Assembly: GCA_013397795.1 (NCBI GenBank)
Contig: VZTJ01002466.1
Location: 2,233,637 to 2,297,636 of the forward strand
Source of the DNA: Orthonyx spaldingii
Lineage: Eukaryota > Chordata > Aves > Passeriformes > Orthonychidae
Direction: 5' to 3'
Length of the DNA: 64,000 nt
Numbering within the stretch: position 1 is the stretch's first letter; the number at the start of each line of letters is the position of its first letter. Made by a program: the position numbers and the translations under genes. This document shows, one piece after another, positions 42,215-57,200 of this stretch. The notes below the pieces were generated by a model that saw only the letters and a list, made by a program, of their open reading frames with translations, did no database searches and was not told the DNA's origin.

Positions 42215-45200
42215 CCTCTGGTTTGGTTTTTCTTCTGCTTGTCACTTCTAATCTTTTGCAGTTACTGGATTACTATGTTTGATGCATAGTAACATGTACA
42301 TAGGTACAATGTTACCACATGTAAAACCAACAGGTTTTGTGGAACAAGGATCAGCATTGCTGTTACGATATTTAAAATTCCCAAATACCTTCTAAAATCA
42401 ATTCAGTTTGCATTACAGGTGCAAACATTTGTCAACAGGTGATTTATTTGTGTTATGGTAATTTCTTACTGTGTTTAGCAAGGGATCAGGGTGCTCTTGC
42501 TCTAGGTTGTTCTTACATGTGCAGTCAGAAATGCACTGATTTGATCTGGGTGAATCCCTTCATACCCTTATTCCAGTGCCCAGAGCATCACTGTTTACTT
42601 TCATATTCACATTTCAGGATGGGGAAAGCATTTAATTTCAAATGCAGGCTGGTTTCTGTATGAAGCGTTCCTGTTAATTCTGTTGTGTAGCTGGAGTGAA
42701 AGTCCTTCAGCAGTTAAGGTTGCTATGAAGTCTGTCTTAAGAACATATTCTTTGAGGACTTTGAGTGCTTTCCAGGAGCTAGGAAAGCATTTAAATTGAA
42801 TCTTAATCTCTGTATTAATGAGTCTTCTCTGTATTAGTGCCTGCAGATCCCTGGGAGCATTACAAACCTGAGCAAAATTGCTGTGACCTCAAGTTTTATT
42901 TAGCATTGATGGTTTTAAGGATATTCATGTTATTGATAAAAAGTAATGATTTTGGGACAGAAATACAGCTGCTTTTAGTTGAGTGGATTATTTTCAGAAA
43001 AGCACAATCAGCCTGTCTGCCTTAGGCCCCAGGGAAATCCGATTGCTTTGACCACTTACCTGTCCTGGGTAGACCTCTGGTTTAATTCACCAGATCAGGT
43101 GCCCAAAGTAGAAAGTCTAAGTGTCTTTGTGACCTTAGATATCAGGGAGTCTGACAGGCTGATTCCCCAGCAAGGGAAGCTGAACTTTTTCTGTGGAAAT
43201 GCACAGATGGAGCTGAGGCTCCATTCTGCAGCAAGCACAGAGAACACCAAAACAAGTTTGTGGCCTTGCAGTGTCTTTGCATGGTTCTTACCATCAGCAC
43301 GCTGTTTTCTGAAACCTTTCCTAGCTGAAACTCCCCTGCCTTCTATTTCAGGCTGTCAGGTACAGGGTGTACCTGTAAGGAAGGGGATGATGAGGCAGGG
43401 CCTGCCCTTGCAGCTGCAGGTTTGAGTCTCCTGGTCATGACAGGGTTGGTGGGGAGGCTGCAGTGCATCTGTCTCCTCACAGAGGAGAGAGGATCTGCTC
43501 TGGTCATCATCTGAGCAGTTCCATGGCAGCAGGTTTCTTCCCCCAGGTGCGCCACTGTCATGTTTCTATTTTGTGACTGCCATATAGTACAGAGCATGAA
43601 AACCATAAGAGGATCATCACAGACCACAGCAACACTTTTTGCATCATGAACATGGCTAGTGAAATAGCAAAATAAATAAGTAATAGGTAATGTGTGCAGA
43701 AAGGCTGCCAGTAAACTCCTGCAAGGTAAGACAAGCCCATTAAATAATTGTGCTCCTTCTCTGCCCACTTTCTGAATAGGCACTCCACTTCGAGTATATT
43801 TGGGAAAAAGTGGCCTTTCCTTTCAGGATGTTTTCTCATGCCTTTCACCTATCCAACTGAACCAGATCTTCAAAAAAAAAATACAACTCAGTTCCTGGGT
43901 CAGCTGTTGTTTCTAAAGCATTCTGGGTTAGCTGTATAAGTATGCTGTATTTTCCATCTCAGTTGTTTATTTTATATATTACTCCTGGGCAGACACAGTC
44001 TTTTGAATGAGTTGTGTATAAGGCTTTGCCTAATGGTATCATGATCTTGCTTACATGCTCTTGATGGATATAATAAATAAAAATGTCAGTAATAACTAGC
44101 TGGCTTCTGCCAGCAAATAAGTACTTACATGCCTGGCTGTTAGGCAGTTTGCAGATGCTCTGTTTCAGCTGTCAATGTCAGGGTTCACTCATGAAAATTT
44201 ACGCCTAAATATTCATTTTAGCCAGTGATGAGAAAGAATGGTTATAATCATGCTATGAGAAACACCAACGAACAGGATTGGGAAGCAATAGTAATTAGCC
44301 CATTGCCAGTGGAACTGTTAAGGAGGCTTCCCTGTCTGACCATCCAGGAGCCACTCTGGCAGTCACACTCCCACCCTCCCAGACCTTCACTGCTGGGACC
44401 GAAGTCCCTTCACAGCAGGCGGCTCCAGTGACCCCACAGGTGCCCCTCTTGGCTCCCTGCACACCCCACACTCACACAGTCAGACAGGGTATCCTTACTG
44501 GTTCAACCCTGGATTTCCCACAGCAGAGTCCCAGATGTCTGGATCCTTAGAGGAATTTAATTGTGGCACAATAACACAAAAATAACTCAAGCTGGGTGCC
44601 TCCTTCCTGAGCAGTATCCAGCTGTGAAAATATTGTCTTCATGGAAATAGGAAAATAATCAGCATTAGTTTAATGGGTTTGTAGGTTGTTTTGATTCTCT
44701 CCTACAAGGGAATTGCTTCTCCGCAGCTTGTTTGATTTTTTTTTTATTGAAAATAATTATGTTCAGTGGGAAAATACGTTCTTGGAATGCAAGCTAAGTG
44801 CTGATTTTAAAACAGGGAAGAAATCAGGTTGGAGGGGAAATTAAGCTAATGGTTGTATTCGTCAGTTGATAACTGCCAAGTGATACGAATGAAAAATGAA
44901 GAAACAAAGTGTGCAATCAGTTTCACAATTTAATTTCCATAGAATATTCTCCACACAGGAGTTGATTTAGTTGTTCTTATTTTCTATAGACAAAATGTTG
45001 CACACAAAGGGCCTGTTGCTATTTTTCCCCTAAAATACATGCACACTTCTTTTTTTCTAGCTATGTTTCTGATTTGCTGTTTCTGCAAAATATTATCCTT
45101 CTATCCCAAAATCTTTAAAGGCTGCATCAGATCTCTGAGATGCATCAACAGCTGGATCAATAGCTGCAAGACAGAAATACTGCAATGCCTTTGTGTTTTA

Positions 45201-48200
45201 GGAGGTGAAGTTGTGATTTCATCAGCAGGTGTAATGCGTGCACATTCTTCACCCTTTGCCACAAGCTGCACTGTGTATTCTTCTTGGAGGGGTGAGAACC
45301 TGAACACAAAGGTCTGATAATGAAACCTACCACCTACACTATTGGTAACAGAAGTTTTATGAAAGATTATGTGCTTGAAAGACCATTTGTGGCATCTCCT
45401 GGTTTGGACTTCATCAACCTCACAATCCTACCATTCCACTTTCTACTGTTTCATCTCACCATAGGCAAGAACTTAAAGAGGTTTGGTTTACTCTGCTTAG
45501 TGTTGCAACTAGAGTTGCTTCAAAAGCGAGGTTAAGATGCTCTACATCTGATTAACATACCTGCACCAGGTTTGGGATGTCTACTGGTGTGCTGTGAAGG
45601 AAATGCCTTGTAATAACACCCTCAGTATGGAAATCTGTAAGGTCCTGTCTGCCTCGGTAGTCCTGTGATGGGCTTTGAGGTCCCCCAAGCTTCTCTTCTG
45701 CATCTTGTTTGCTTGTTGTGAAAGAACATCTGGAGGCCAGTACAAGCAGAGAAAATCTCACCTGAAGCTATTGTTTAAGGAAGAAGTCTTGACTCGGTAG
45801 ATATGGAGACAAGTCTGTCACGCTAGATCTGGAGTGAACATTAGAGACAGAGAGGAAAGAAATTTGGAGGAAATCAAGTGCCATTCACAGGTCCAAGTTG
45901 TACCTGTTTCTGTTTCTTGCAAACTTCTGTAATTTTTTTCTTATTAGATATATACACAGATAAAAAAAGAAAGGAAAGGTTACAAAAAAGAAATGACCAT
46001 CAGCCTCAGAAGAAAATCGTTATTGTCGTATAAATGTGCCTGATCTAAAGAATCTCAGGAACCTGCATTTCCACCATTGTATATTCAGACTGAATCACTT
46101 TAAATTACATTTTCTCTCCAGGTTTTGATATCAACCCACTTCTGCAATATTTCAAGTATTTTTTTACAGTGGAAACTATAGCCATGACAAAAATTGAACA
46201 GCTACTCTGAGCGGATCCAATTCTATAGTTGTGTGTGGTCAATTAATCTAGAATTCACGTTTTCTGACACACAAGAAAAGACGTTTCAGGGACTTTTTTT
46301 TTTCTTTTGTAATTTGTGGTATGTGTCTTAACACCACTGAACCTGTCAGATGATTTGGATCTTTTACAGAATATTCCTTCTGCTTACCCTGAAGCATTAG
46401 AAGTTTCAAGTGTTGATTTTGAAGGATGAGATCTATATTAAAGCAAAGTTGGAATATATCTGTCTTACTTTGCCAAGGCTCAGACCTGGAACATACTGTG
46501 AAACAGGCACACAACATGTGGGAGACTGAAAAGTTATTTATGCAGGAAATTTCAAAGCACTGTGGGATTCAATTCTTCAATGTAAGTAACTCATTCTGTA
46601 ACCACAGTTTCATTATCCTTTATTTTTTTTATATGTAGGCTTTCAACAGTGAGAATGAACAATTGCCAAAGCTATAGGAACTGTCAGTAGCTCTGGGGCT
46701 AAATTGAGGGGCAATGAATCTGTGGGTGTGAGAGTTTTATTTACTGTGTGTCTCAACTTCTTCCTATGTGAAATTTCACTTGGTCTTGTGGAAGATGTAG
46801 TGCACCTAGTGGGATGCAGCCACAGTGAGTTGGGTTTCTACAGTTTCTCTGGGGTGCAGCTTTATGCCAAGAGTGGGAGCTGAAGTAGGGTGGAAAAAAA
46901 AATAGTCAAGGGCAAGTCTTGTTCCACAGGATCACACTTTGGCAACCTGTACTCCTTTCAGATTGTGGGAGCTGAGTTAAAGCAACTGTTCTTTCATTGT
47001 GAGAATGCTATAGCAGTAACTAAGCTGGCAAGCAGTTTTAATGATCAAAAGGAAATTAACACAAAATTACGTTATCCTTCCCACACATGTTGTATATTTG
47101 TGTGTTAAGGAATTGCTGTTCCTGACTCCATCAGTGTTGATCAAGCCCATTATTCTGCTCTAGGTTGTTTTTTTTTTGACAGCAACTAAAAATGAGAGCA
47201 CTTGAAATTAAAGCTACGTTTCATGTGTATTAACGTTAACAGAAGTAAGCATCTGGGTTACCTTAGGCACAAGTATGACAAGTTACAGAAGTGTATGTAT
47301 CAGCACTCCATTCCACTTACAAATACCTCTCCCTCCTGTTGGTCTCACTTTTTGTTTAAATGATGTATAATCTGACATGGAAAATAAAGTTCTTGCAAGT
47401 AACATAGCACTTAATGTAATATTGCAGTTGCTGCAGTGGTTTCAATGAGGCAATGAGAAGCAACAATGACAAGTGAAAAAGTTATAAATCAGAAATAGCC
47501 CCAGAGATGTATCTCATTGGATTTGGCTTTTTCATCTGTTGTCATCTCCTGTATCCAGATGCTGTCCTTGCCTGCCAGCACTTGAGGGGGAGGCAGGGGG
47601 CAGTGGGCGCTGGTGTTGGTGCAACAAGGACTTTTATGCAGTGTCTCTGATTGAAACATGGCCACAGGTGTGTCCATGGCAGAGCTCTTATCAGGACCAC
47701 CAGCGTGGTGTCTGGCTCCTGTCCTGGAAAACAGCCAAAGTGCCTTGGACAGTTTGTGGTTTTTGCTGCTTTAGCCAAGTAGTCTCCTGTCCTTGTTTTC
47801 AGGCTTTTACTTTAGAGAAAGTGCTGGCCAAAAGCATGTAGCTCCTTGATAATTGTAATTTGCCTTTGTAGGCCCACAAAAGCTGTGGCAGGTGTCTCCC
47901 TCTGTCATAGCAAAGATGAGAAGGCAGTCACAGGCTGGATGAAGTGTGACACCTTGAATGCTGTCCCTGATTTCTTTACCCCCAGTGCAGCACCAGGCAG
48001 TTGCATTTCCTCCCAGACACCCATTTTGCTGTCAGTGATGTGGTCAACAGAGATCCACAGCTAAAAAAAGCAATATACTAGATCTTTGGCCCTTTCCAAA
48101 GTTGGAACTTAACACACAAGTAATCAACCAACACCCCCTGCCCCTCCCCCCAACTCTGGAATAAAATAGCAAGATCTGTTTGTTGGGAGAAATACTGCCG

Positions 48201-51200
48201 GGGCATTAGCATTTCAGCCCATTTTGAAAACAGCTTCTTATTCATAGTAAGGTTGCCTCAGAAATTTGGGACAACAGAGACATACTCCTGCAAAGACCTT
48301 TGGCAACAATAACTTTTTGTTCATACAGAAATTCTTCATTTGCATATAAAAGGGAGGTATGAAAACGGAATTTCATAGACACCATTTTTATTTAAGAAGA
48401 CATTTGGTAAATGCATGCTTTCTGTTCAGCCTAAAACAAACTAGCTTTCCTCTGATGTATTTAAGAATTGCCTAGCAATTCTTAACTTTTGCTTAGTTTT
48501 TGAAGTCTCCAATAGCATGTCTCAACAGGATTAGGAACTCTTTCTCTTGAAAAGCTGCACAGTTCAGAAGTCAGACGAGGCCAGATTATTAGGTGCTACA
48601 TTTCCACGGTCTTTCAGCCTAAAAGTGGGCTTCTGGCAGCAAAAGATGAGACATGATCCCTGTTACCTTGTGCCTTGGGCTGTGGCTCACACTGGCACAA
48701 GGGAGCATAAGATGCTAGAAGTGACCTGTGCGTCATGGTGATGTACGACGTGAGGCAAGAGGAGAACCAAGCCAACGGTTTTCGGCGTATTGCTACTTGA
48801 ATTTGGAAGAGTGAATACAAAACGAGCAAAGACTGCAATGCTGCAAAGCAAGTCAGGTCTTCATGTTCACATGACATTTGTTCAACTGTGCAAGGACACT
48901 GCAGGGACAATAAGGATGTGGGCTCAGCACTGCTTGCAGAGTTGGGGGCTGTGTCATGGATTGGATCAAGTACCAGGAGCACATGCATACATACAATCAG
49001 TTTTACAATTTTGAATACAGCTATTTGAGAACACAATGAAACTATTATGTAAGCTTCCTATTAGAGCATATGTTACTGATTTAAATAACATTCAGGCTTT
49101 AAAAGTTTTTGTTTCAGATGTCAGAATTATCTGTACAACCCAACCATTGTGTGCCGACATCAACCATATCAATGTTATCACAGTGCGGCTTGATAAATGC
49201 CACTTGATTTCTGTAGATCAGAGATGGGATTCTTTTACTCCTTTATTTTGTAGGACTGTAGTTTGGTCACTCTCTTACAATCTAAATTTCTCTAATTAGC
49301 AGTGCATTCATTTTCAGAGCGATCTTTAAAATAAATAAAATCTGCATGAATGGCTGTTTCAGATGTATTGCTTCTGAAGACTTATTCAACTAATGCAGGT
49401 GTGCTTTGAGATACTGTTTGCAAGTTCCATGGATGTAGTGCTTTATCTCTAGGTAAAATATTCAAAACCAACTTCCAGAAGAAATGGTGGGGTTTAAACT
49501 GATGAAAGGTGTTCAGAGTTGTGCTGTTGTGATTACTGGGTAGCTTGAGCTCAGTGGAGCTATTCAGGATTTATTGTGGTGAAACCAAGAGTAGGATTTG
49601 GCTCTCTAGGTCTGATATTCATCCAGTAAAAACTTGGCTGGAGCAAATCAGTCCCTGAAGAACAAGGATGTTGGATTAATGGAAGAACACATTATTTCTC
49701 GAACTTGTTATTAGGTGCTGTGAGCCAAACTGTTCATTGCCCCTCTGCTCTCCCCAGCCTGGGGGAGTGATGACAAGATGGGAGCATCAGATTTCATGGG
49801 AAAAAATACTAAATAGTTGTGCACAAGTGGGGAGGGTGTTGCCAAGACCCTCACAGAAACACAGAGCTGTTTGATGAGTTCCCATCCTTGCAGCAGTTAT
49901 TTGGAGATAGTTGGAACCCAGGCTTCAAACCCTTCAGTTTATTAATATTATTTTCTCAAAATCAATTATAAATGCAAATTTGTGGGTTAAAAGTGAAACT
50001 AGGGGGGGTCTGTGTTGATTTCTTGGCACTTTGGGATACTAAAAACATGATCTAGTATTCAGTGTGTGTTTTGCAGGCAAACATGTGTGTAGGAGCACAT
50101 GTGGAGTAATTACTCAGGAGGACTCTGGTTTGGCAGCTTCAGGGGCTGTAATCCTCTGTTTATCACAACCAAAGGTTATGATATACACATCCCCACCCCA
50201 TGCTCTATCTCTGTGCCTCAAACCTGTCTCCAATGAACCCATAGCAGGGGTGAGCAGGATATATAATGGCTTTGGTTTTTAATTCTTTGCCTTTCCTATA
50301 AAGTTCACAGCTTCCATGTCACTTGGGACAGGACACTTGCCCACTGGAATGGGGTTATTCACTGTGTGTATTAATGGGAACTATGTTTCCTCTATAGTGT
50401 CCTCTCTTTCCTTCTGTGAGCTCCTTGTTGTTTGCATATCACTGGAGCACTCCTGTGCTGCATCATATGACCAATTGCCACCAGCCTTGTACAATGTCTC
50501 ATCTTTTTCCTTTCAGCTGTCAAACTTTTCACTTGTACTCTCTACCCTGTTTTTGGAATAGGTGCTGTAATTTTATGTATGTTTATATCATGCCCAATAC
50601 AGAAGAATCCTGGTCTCTGACATGTGTCTCATTAATTTTGGCTTTGGTCAATGATTATTCTGGGGGGAGTGTTTTGTTACACTACATACATAATTATAGT
50701 GGATTTTCTCTGTTACTACCCTGATCAATTGTTATTAAGAGTTTATTATTATATTAAAATAGTTTAAGCTAGTAGATCATTGTCAGAGTGCAGATTCCCA
50801 TTAATTCCATTGCTTGTTAAAAAGTCACTGGATGTATCTCCCCAGTTTGGGCTGATCTCACCCGCTGCACTTAACATAAATGAAAACATGCCTGTGTGTA
50901 CACTTGCACGCCCATGGTGGTCATGTGTGCTCAAAAAACTCCTCACTTTGCTCTCACCCCCTCCAAGGTGGATGTGCCAGATGCTGTAGAGCTGATCCCA
51001 GAGGAGACACTCCCATCTCTTGCAAGCTCTTAAGTTCTCTTCTCACCAGCCAAAACATTTGAGAAGAATTTTCAGAAATGCAGGTGCGTGCAGTTGTCAG
51101 GAACAGCTTGCTTTGAGTTACATGGCTATTTCACCTTACAGCAGCCACGCTCTCAAGGGCAATTGTCTCTATAGTAATTAACAAGGGAATTTTCTCTGAT

Positions 51201-54200
51201 GCTGCAGCATGAGTCATGCAGCTTCCAAAAGATTAGTTTGTTAGTTACTGAATAAAATGTTTGCAGATGTACTTTGCTGTGATAACATCTCTTACTGGGG
51301 ATGACTCATTACAGATGCAGGAGTGAAGATCTGCAGGGCCAAAATGTGACTGCATGATACAGAATTTTAGGCTCCTCTAGCAGCTAGCATGACCCCAGTG
51401 TCAGTGAGAGGAATTTGGTTCTACAGTAGGGTCCAAAAGGGGCCTCTTCTCCTAATTGCCTCTGCATTAGCAGGGAAGGAGAGGTGGCAATCATTTGCTC
51501 TTCATAAGAGCTGGAGTGCCCTTCTTGAGGGGTGGGAGCAGAGATACCTTGGGCTGCTAATTCTCTTCCCTGAAACAGGCAGCAAAACTAGGCCAAATCA
51601 CGCAATAAATACGTGCTTTCTTAGTATTTTGTTTCTTGAGTTAAAAGTGAGCTCTGGGACAGCCAACTTCAGCCTTGTAAGAAACCACTTCCCATAGCTT
51701 CCATATTTGTTTCTTTTCTGTAGTGTCTATTTAAGGATTTTTTTAATAACAAGACCCTGTTATCAAACACTGGGTTGCATTGCAAACATGCAGTGGTTCT
51801 GCCTTTTGCAAGTACCCAAGAAATGGGATGCACAACCAAATTCCTTTGTCTGGAATACAAATCCTCATCAACTTTGGTTGGTATTAACCTTCAAAGTGCT
51901 ACTCCTGACTCATGCCAGTTAGCTATAGGAGAGTCAGAGCTGCAACCCAGGAATGGAACTGGAATGGATTTGAGACTAAACTTGGCAGCATAAATTGTGA
52001 AGTAGGCTTTAGAAATCATTTCAGTTAGGGTCTTCTTCAGATAGTGTGCACAGCAGGAGAATGCTTTAAGGACTTGTTAGCTAATAATTCCTGGTGAGTG
52101 TGCACCATGCATGAACTAGCACATGGTGTGAGTAGGGACTGACCCTGTCTCTGTGCACTGGGTTTAACCACAGTCAGCTCTGGAACAGAAAACTGTGACA
52201 CACAAAGAGAGATAGGATTTAACTCTGAAAGTCTTAGACCTCTGAGTATGAGCAGGAAACTGCTTCCATGAACGCATGGAATGATCAAGGACTAGAGGGA
52301 GTAACTGTTTGTTCTTGGGGCCCTGTGTAAAAATTGCTTGGAAATTAATCCCCTGCTTTGCTTTGGCATTCTTTATATTGACAAAGAAACATTAGGAACA
52401 AGCATATTACTGCAATCTCCTTCTGTGGCAAAACCCCTTCAGTTAGAAAAATCAAGACAAATTAAAAATGGAAATAAAATCCATTAACCATATCTTACTC
52501 TACCATATGCAGAGTATGTAGTACGTAGGTTAGGATTTTCTGCGGTTTTACTGGCCTAATAAACAGAACATCTATCAAACATTGTTTCAATGACACAAAA
52601 ATGAGAGTGACTGCTTCCCTTTATCTGTGTTCAGTGGTTTACAGAAGAGAAAATTCTGCACCAAAATTAGCCCAAAATTTGAAAAAATTCTCGTCAGTGC
52701 TTGAAGAGGGTCACGAAATGAGCAGTGTAATCCCTTCACTTTATTCCTAATGCCATATTTGTGTTTATGGATCTGTTGGCCTTGCTTGATGGTAGGTTCT
52801 GTTTTTGTAATTTAATTTAATTTCTTTCTTATTATAGGCATGCAGCTTGCCAATCTAATAATAAATTTTCTGTAAATATTACTTTGGGAGGCATCTGTTC
52901 CTTAAGGAAGCCTTAGAACCAGTTTTTGTTTTATTTAGAAAATATACATGATGTAAATAGACCCTCTTGTGCAAGGTCAGGGACGTAGTGATATGGATTT
53001 GCCTTTCTTTATCCTTGTGTCACTCCAGGCAAGCTGCCTGGGTGCACAAAATCCAGTGGAGGTGTTGTGGTTCATATCAGTTGAGGGTTTTCTCCTCAAG
53101 GGAAGAGTAGCCTTCGATGGAAAGAGATGTGCAATGAGACTGAGATTTTCGTTTTTGTTTAATTCTGGCCATTGAGTCAGCTGCACCGTTTGTACCTCAA
53201 AAGCTATAAAATGTTACATAAACACATTATATAGTGTATCCATTGTGAGCTTGCTTAAACGGGCAGCATCCAGGGAAGGGGTAATTAGACACACCCAATG
53301 CCTGCGGCCCCTGCAGTGGTGGAGGATAGATGAAGTCAGATAGGTCTGAATGATGCCCAAGGACGTATCAGTCCCTAGAAGGCAGAGGGATGAAACTCCC
53401 CAGTTTCACCTAGAAACTCCCGTTCAACCCTGCATTTGGCCAATCACAGAAGAGAGGCATTTGGGGATATTTGTCCTTGCACCCATCCTTTATTCAGCCT
53501 TGTGCAGTCTCTATTCTCCTGACAAGGCCCTTCCCAAGTATTCAGATGGTAGAGAAACAACAAAAAATACAGATAAGAATATGTCTATCCCCACTCATAA
53601 AAGCACTCCTTCCTAAGCTCCTGATCTGGCTGGATGCCCAGTATCCCTGAGGCAGGCTGTTTGACTACAGGGGCTTGCTGTAAAGCTGTATCAAAGCTGC
53701 ATGAGGCCCTCAGAGGGCAATGCAAAGCTGGTCTTGTTCCCTGTCGTCCACAAGGAGAAGACATGAGTACAAGAACTGTTACCTTTATTTCAAGATCACA
53801 AGGGTCCACATGACTTCTATCTTCTGCAATTTTCTGTAGAAAACTTACTATTCTCTTTATTATAAGAATGGATATTGTAAGAGATATTCAATCCAAAATT
53901 CTGAAGTCCATTAATCTCTATTTAAGAACTATTTTACCTTTTTATGTGGTCCTGAGAAACTGGTCTTGCTTGAGTATAGGTGTTGGACAAGATGACCTTC
54001 CTTCCAACTCAGCCATTACTGTGTTTCTGTGAACTCCACACTAGTCTCTACCTCTTCTGATAATCTTTGTATTTTAATTACCCACCGTTTAGTTCTTTAT
54101 TATTCAAATAGTCTGATATCATGGCTACACTAAAGAATTCCGAGCTTTTGGTTGGTTTGGTACTTGATAAAATGTTGAATTTTGTTTATGTTAGAGTAGT

Positions 54201-57200
54201 GACTTTATGCAACTTAATGTTACCAAAGGTGGCAGGTGATTAAGCCCTCAGTTTGATTTGCCACCCTTTTTGCATTATCTTTGTATTGTGCACCACTGTA
54301 ATGTCAGTGTCACATTACATATGCAGGGACTTAAGCAGGTCAGTGTGTGATTTTCTGGGTTATGACCAGAAAGTTTAAAGTTCATATAAATGATGCCTTA
54401 TTTATATTTTGCTACACCTAAAGGATGACAAGATAGGATGGAAAGGATTATCATTTTCTCTTGATTCAAAAAATGTTATTTGGCAAAAGTGTTATTCCTC
54501 TCAACTGCAGTCTCAGAAGGGAGGTAACTCGGTAACAGGGACAGAGTGAGACTGACTGTGCAGTCAGCTCAGATATGTTAATTTGTATTATAGCTGTACA
54601 GCCAATGATGCCAGCATAAGAAAATCCCACATAATTATTAGCAATTGCCTGTGATTTATAGCAGAACTACCATGATGTAGCTCTTGGAATAATCTTAATC
54701 AAACAGAGTTGGGGTGACATGTTGTCATACAAGAACAGAGATGACAGTGGGATAAGTAAAGAGGGGTATAATTTTATTCCCCCCTTTTGAAGGTGAACAT
54801 TTTAAATGGAATTTCGTGTAAACAATGTGAGATTTGAAGGAGGTAGCAATGGCCTAGTCTTAGGAAAAAGAAAGCAAGTCTTGAGGTTTTTCAATCATTC
54901 AAGTAGAGCTTGAATTGTTTTTTTATAAGGGATCTTGGCACCTCGTTGTCCCATCTCTGTGTCCTGTGGATGGTTCGGTGTGGTCTTTCAGATTTAGACG
55001 GGATCTCTTCCTGCAGCTCTCTAAAAGTAAGTATAGATGTGTCCTGCCAAATGACAATCGCAGAACTATCTTCAGGTGATATTCTTTACTTTTAGTCTTG
55101 GTGCTCCTCACCCTTTGCTTTTCTGGCTGGCTCTGGTCTGATGCCTTGAATTGCATGCGTTAGTTTAAAAGATGCTACAATATAGCTTTTTTCAATGAGG
55201 TGTAACATTCAGGTTTTATCCTGAGTAGGCCTAAAGCAGCATATGTCTAAATTAGGCTTTGTTATTTAAGGAGACAACAGCCACACTTTAAAAATGTTCA
55301 CTTCCTTGCTAGTTTCATGTTGTGACATTTAGTATTTCAAATACTAGAAAACATTTTGCAAAGCTTGGGTGTTACTTGTAAGCTTGTTGTTTACATATTT
55401 ATTCTGTTTACTTCTGCTGAGGAACTCTACATTGCTTATAACAATATCTCTGACCTGAGCCAGCTGACCTGGCTGGATCACCTTGAGGTTTTGGACCTGG
55501 AAGGGAACAATATTGAGGACATCAACCAGATGCAGTACCTGCGACTTTGTTGCAAGCTACGCCACTTGACAGTGGAGGGCAACCTGATTTGTCTGAAGCC
55601 AAATGCAGAATCTGCAGAGGTGAGGACTTGGTTTGCACATATTGTGTTAATTTTTTGTCAGTGCTTTTTAACTGTGAGTTGGAAATCAGAAACGTTTCTG
55701 CATCTTCCTGTTGCATCATTCTAAACGATGACGTGGGATGCATTCCCCACCTGTGATTTCTGTTGATTTTGTGGTCTTGTCAATACAGTCTCCAAGATGA
55801 CCACAAGTGAAATACAAGAGTGCTAGTAAAGACTTGGGTCTGTTTCCCAGCAATATGAGGAAAAGCTTCTTAACTTGGAGTATGAGCACTGGAACAGGCT
55901 TCCCAGAGAGGCTGCAGAGTCTCCTCACATGGAGATACTGAAAACCCACCTGGTTGCGATCCTATTCAACCTGGTCCAGGGGAACCTGCTTTAGCAGAGG
56001 GGTTGGACTAGGTGATCTTAAGAAGTCACTTCCAACCCCAACCATTCTGTGATTCTGTGATTAGATACCTCTTTTTGAGGGTTTTGCATTTCTTTTGGAG
56101 GCTCTCCAGTCCAAAAGCAAGTCCTCCAACACCACCTTGCTCAGAAGTTGAGCCCTCAGAAAAACAGTGCGTGAAGTAACTAGGAAAAGCTGTAATGTTG
56201 GAACTGCTTGTTACACTTTCCCCTGAAAGGTTAAAATGAAATGACCAAAAAGACCTTCAGAAAAAGCTGAAGATACAAAATACAGTGATTCACCTCTTAT
56301 GTACTGAAAGGATAGAATAATTTCTGCTGAGGTATTTTGTTGAAGGCATGGGAGATCCTCTGTGTCACAAAGATGAGAATACAGTAATACATGGTCTGAT
56401 TTGGGTTTCAGGGCACTCAACAAGCAAAGCAAGGGAGATCTAATTCTACATGAACAGCCTCAGAGCTGTATTACTCTTTCACTTTCTCCTGCTTCATAAA
56501 AAAGCCTTGTAGGGATATTAAAACACCAGTATATTGCCATTCAGGTCTTTTGGAAGCTCGTAGGCCTATGCATACACAGAGTTATGTAAAACACAGATCT
56601 CACTAAGGCTGGTGCAATTCCCAATGGCCCCATAAAAAGCTGATAATGCAGGGTTCAAAAATCAGAGCTGATGCTGTTATCCTACTGTGACATGTTCCAC
56701 AGCTTTCCTGTGTATTTTAAAGTAGTCATGCTCATGCTGTTAATTTACCTAAAGGTTGGTATTTTTCCTGGACATAGACTTGAAAACAGGTGCTAACACT
56801 AAAACTCAATCATGCAATAGACATATATTTTAAATCTTGGCACTTCTTAGATATATGAGTTAATAGCATTTTTCAGATGTAATTGTTGGCTTGATCTTAT
56901 TGCTCAGTAAAAGGGGCCATGGAAGGTAGCTCTTTAGCTATCATAATTTTCCTCTCTGGAATTCAAAAGAAAATATTATATACTTGCCTTTCTAGTTTGA
57001 ACTGGTGAAATTACACTTAAGGGACCACACTTGTAACTGCTTGTAACCAAAATGATTTCTCCATTTTGGAACATTTCTCCCTTATGGAAGATGCAATCAT
57101 GAGAGGAAAAAAACATATTCCTGCAGTAAGGAAGCACTGCCTGCTTCTGATGGACAAGGCATGCCTGCTTCCTCTTTCTACTCACATGGAGATAAATACA

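Larger units (their letters stand above)
37776..54929 (+). other. LRRC56: LRRC56 intron between coding exons 3 and 4 (17.2 kb)
   Basis: The largest intron seen, bounded by GTAAGA and TATAAG. It holds T-rich tracts at 40060-40090, 40856-40899 (with the assembly gap) and 42185-42214, dispersed repeat copy B at 44321-44603, and a CR1 tail at 53948-54032. The rest is AT-rich with short patches of higher GC (near 43030-43500 and 47540-48060) that show no recognisable coding. Confidence 0.85.

Noticed and set aside
47539..47841. 100-codon open frame in a slightly GC-rich patch, with a 78-codon frame on the other strand
   Set aside because: Overlapping open frames on both strands in GC-richer DNA are expected by chance; no similarity to known proteins.
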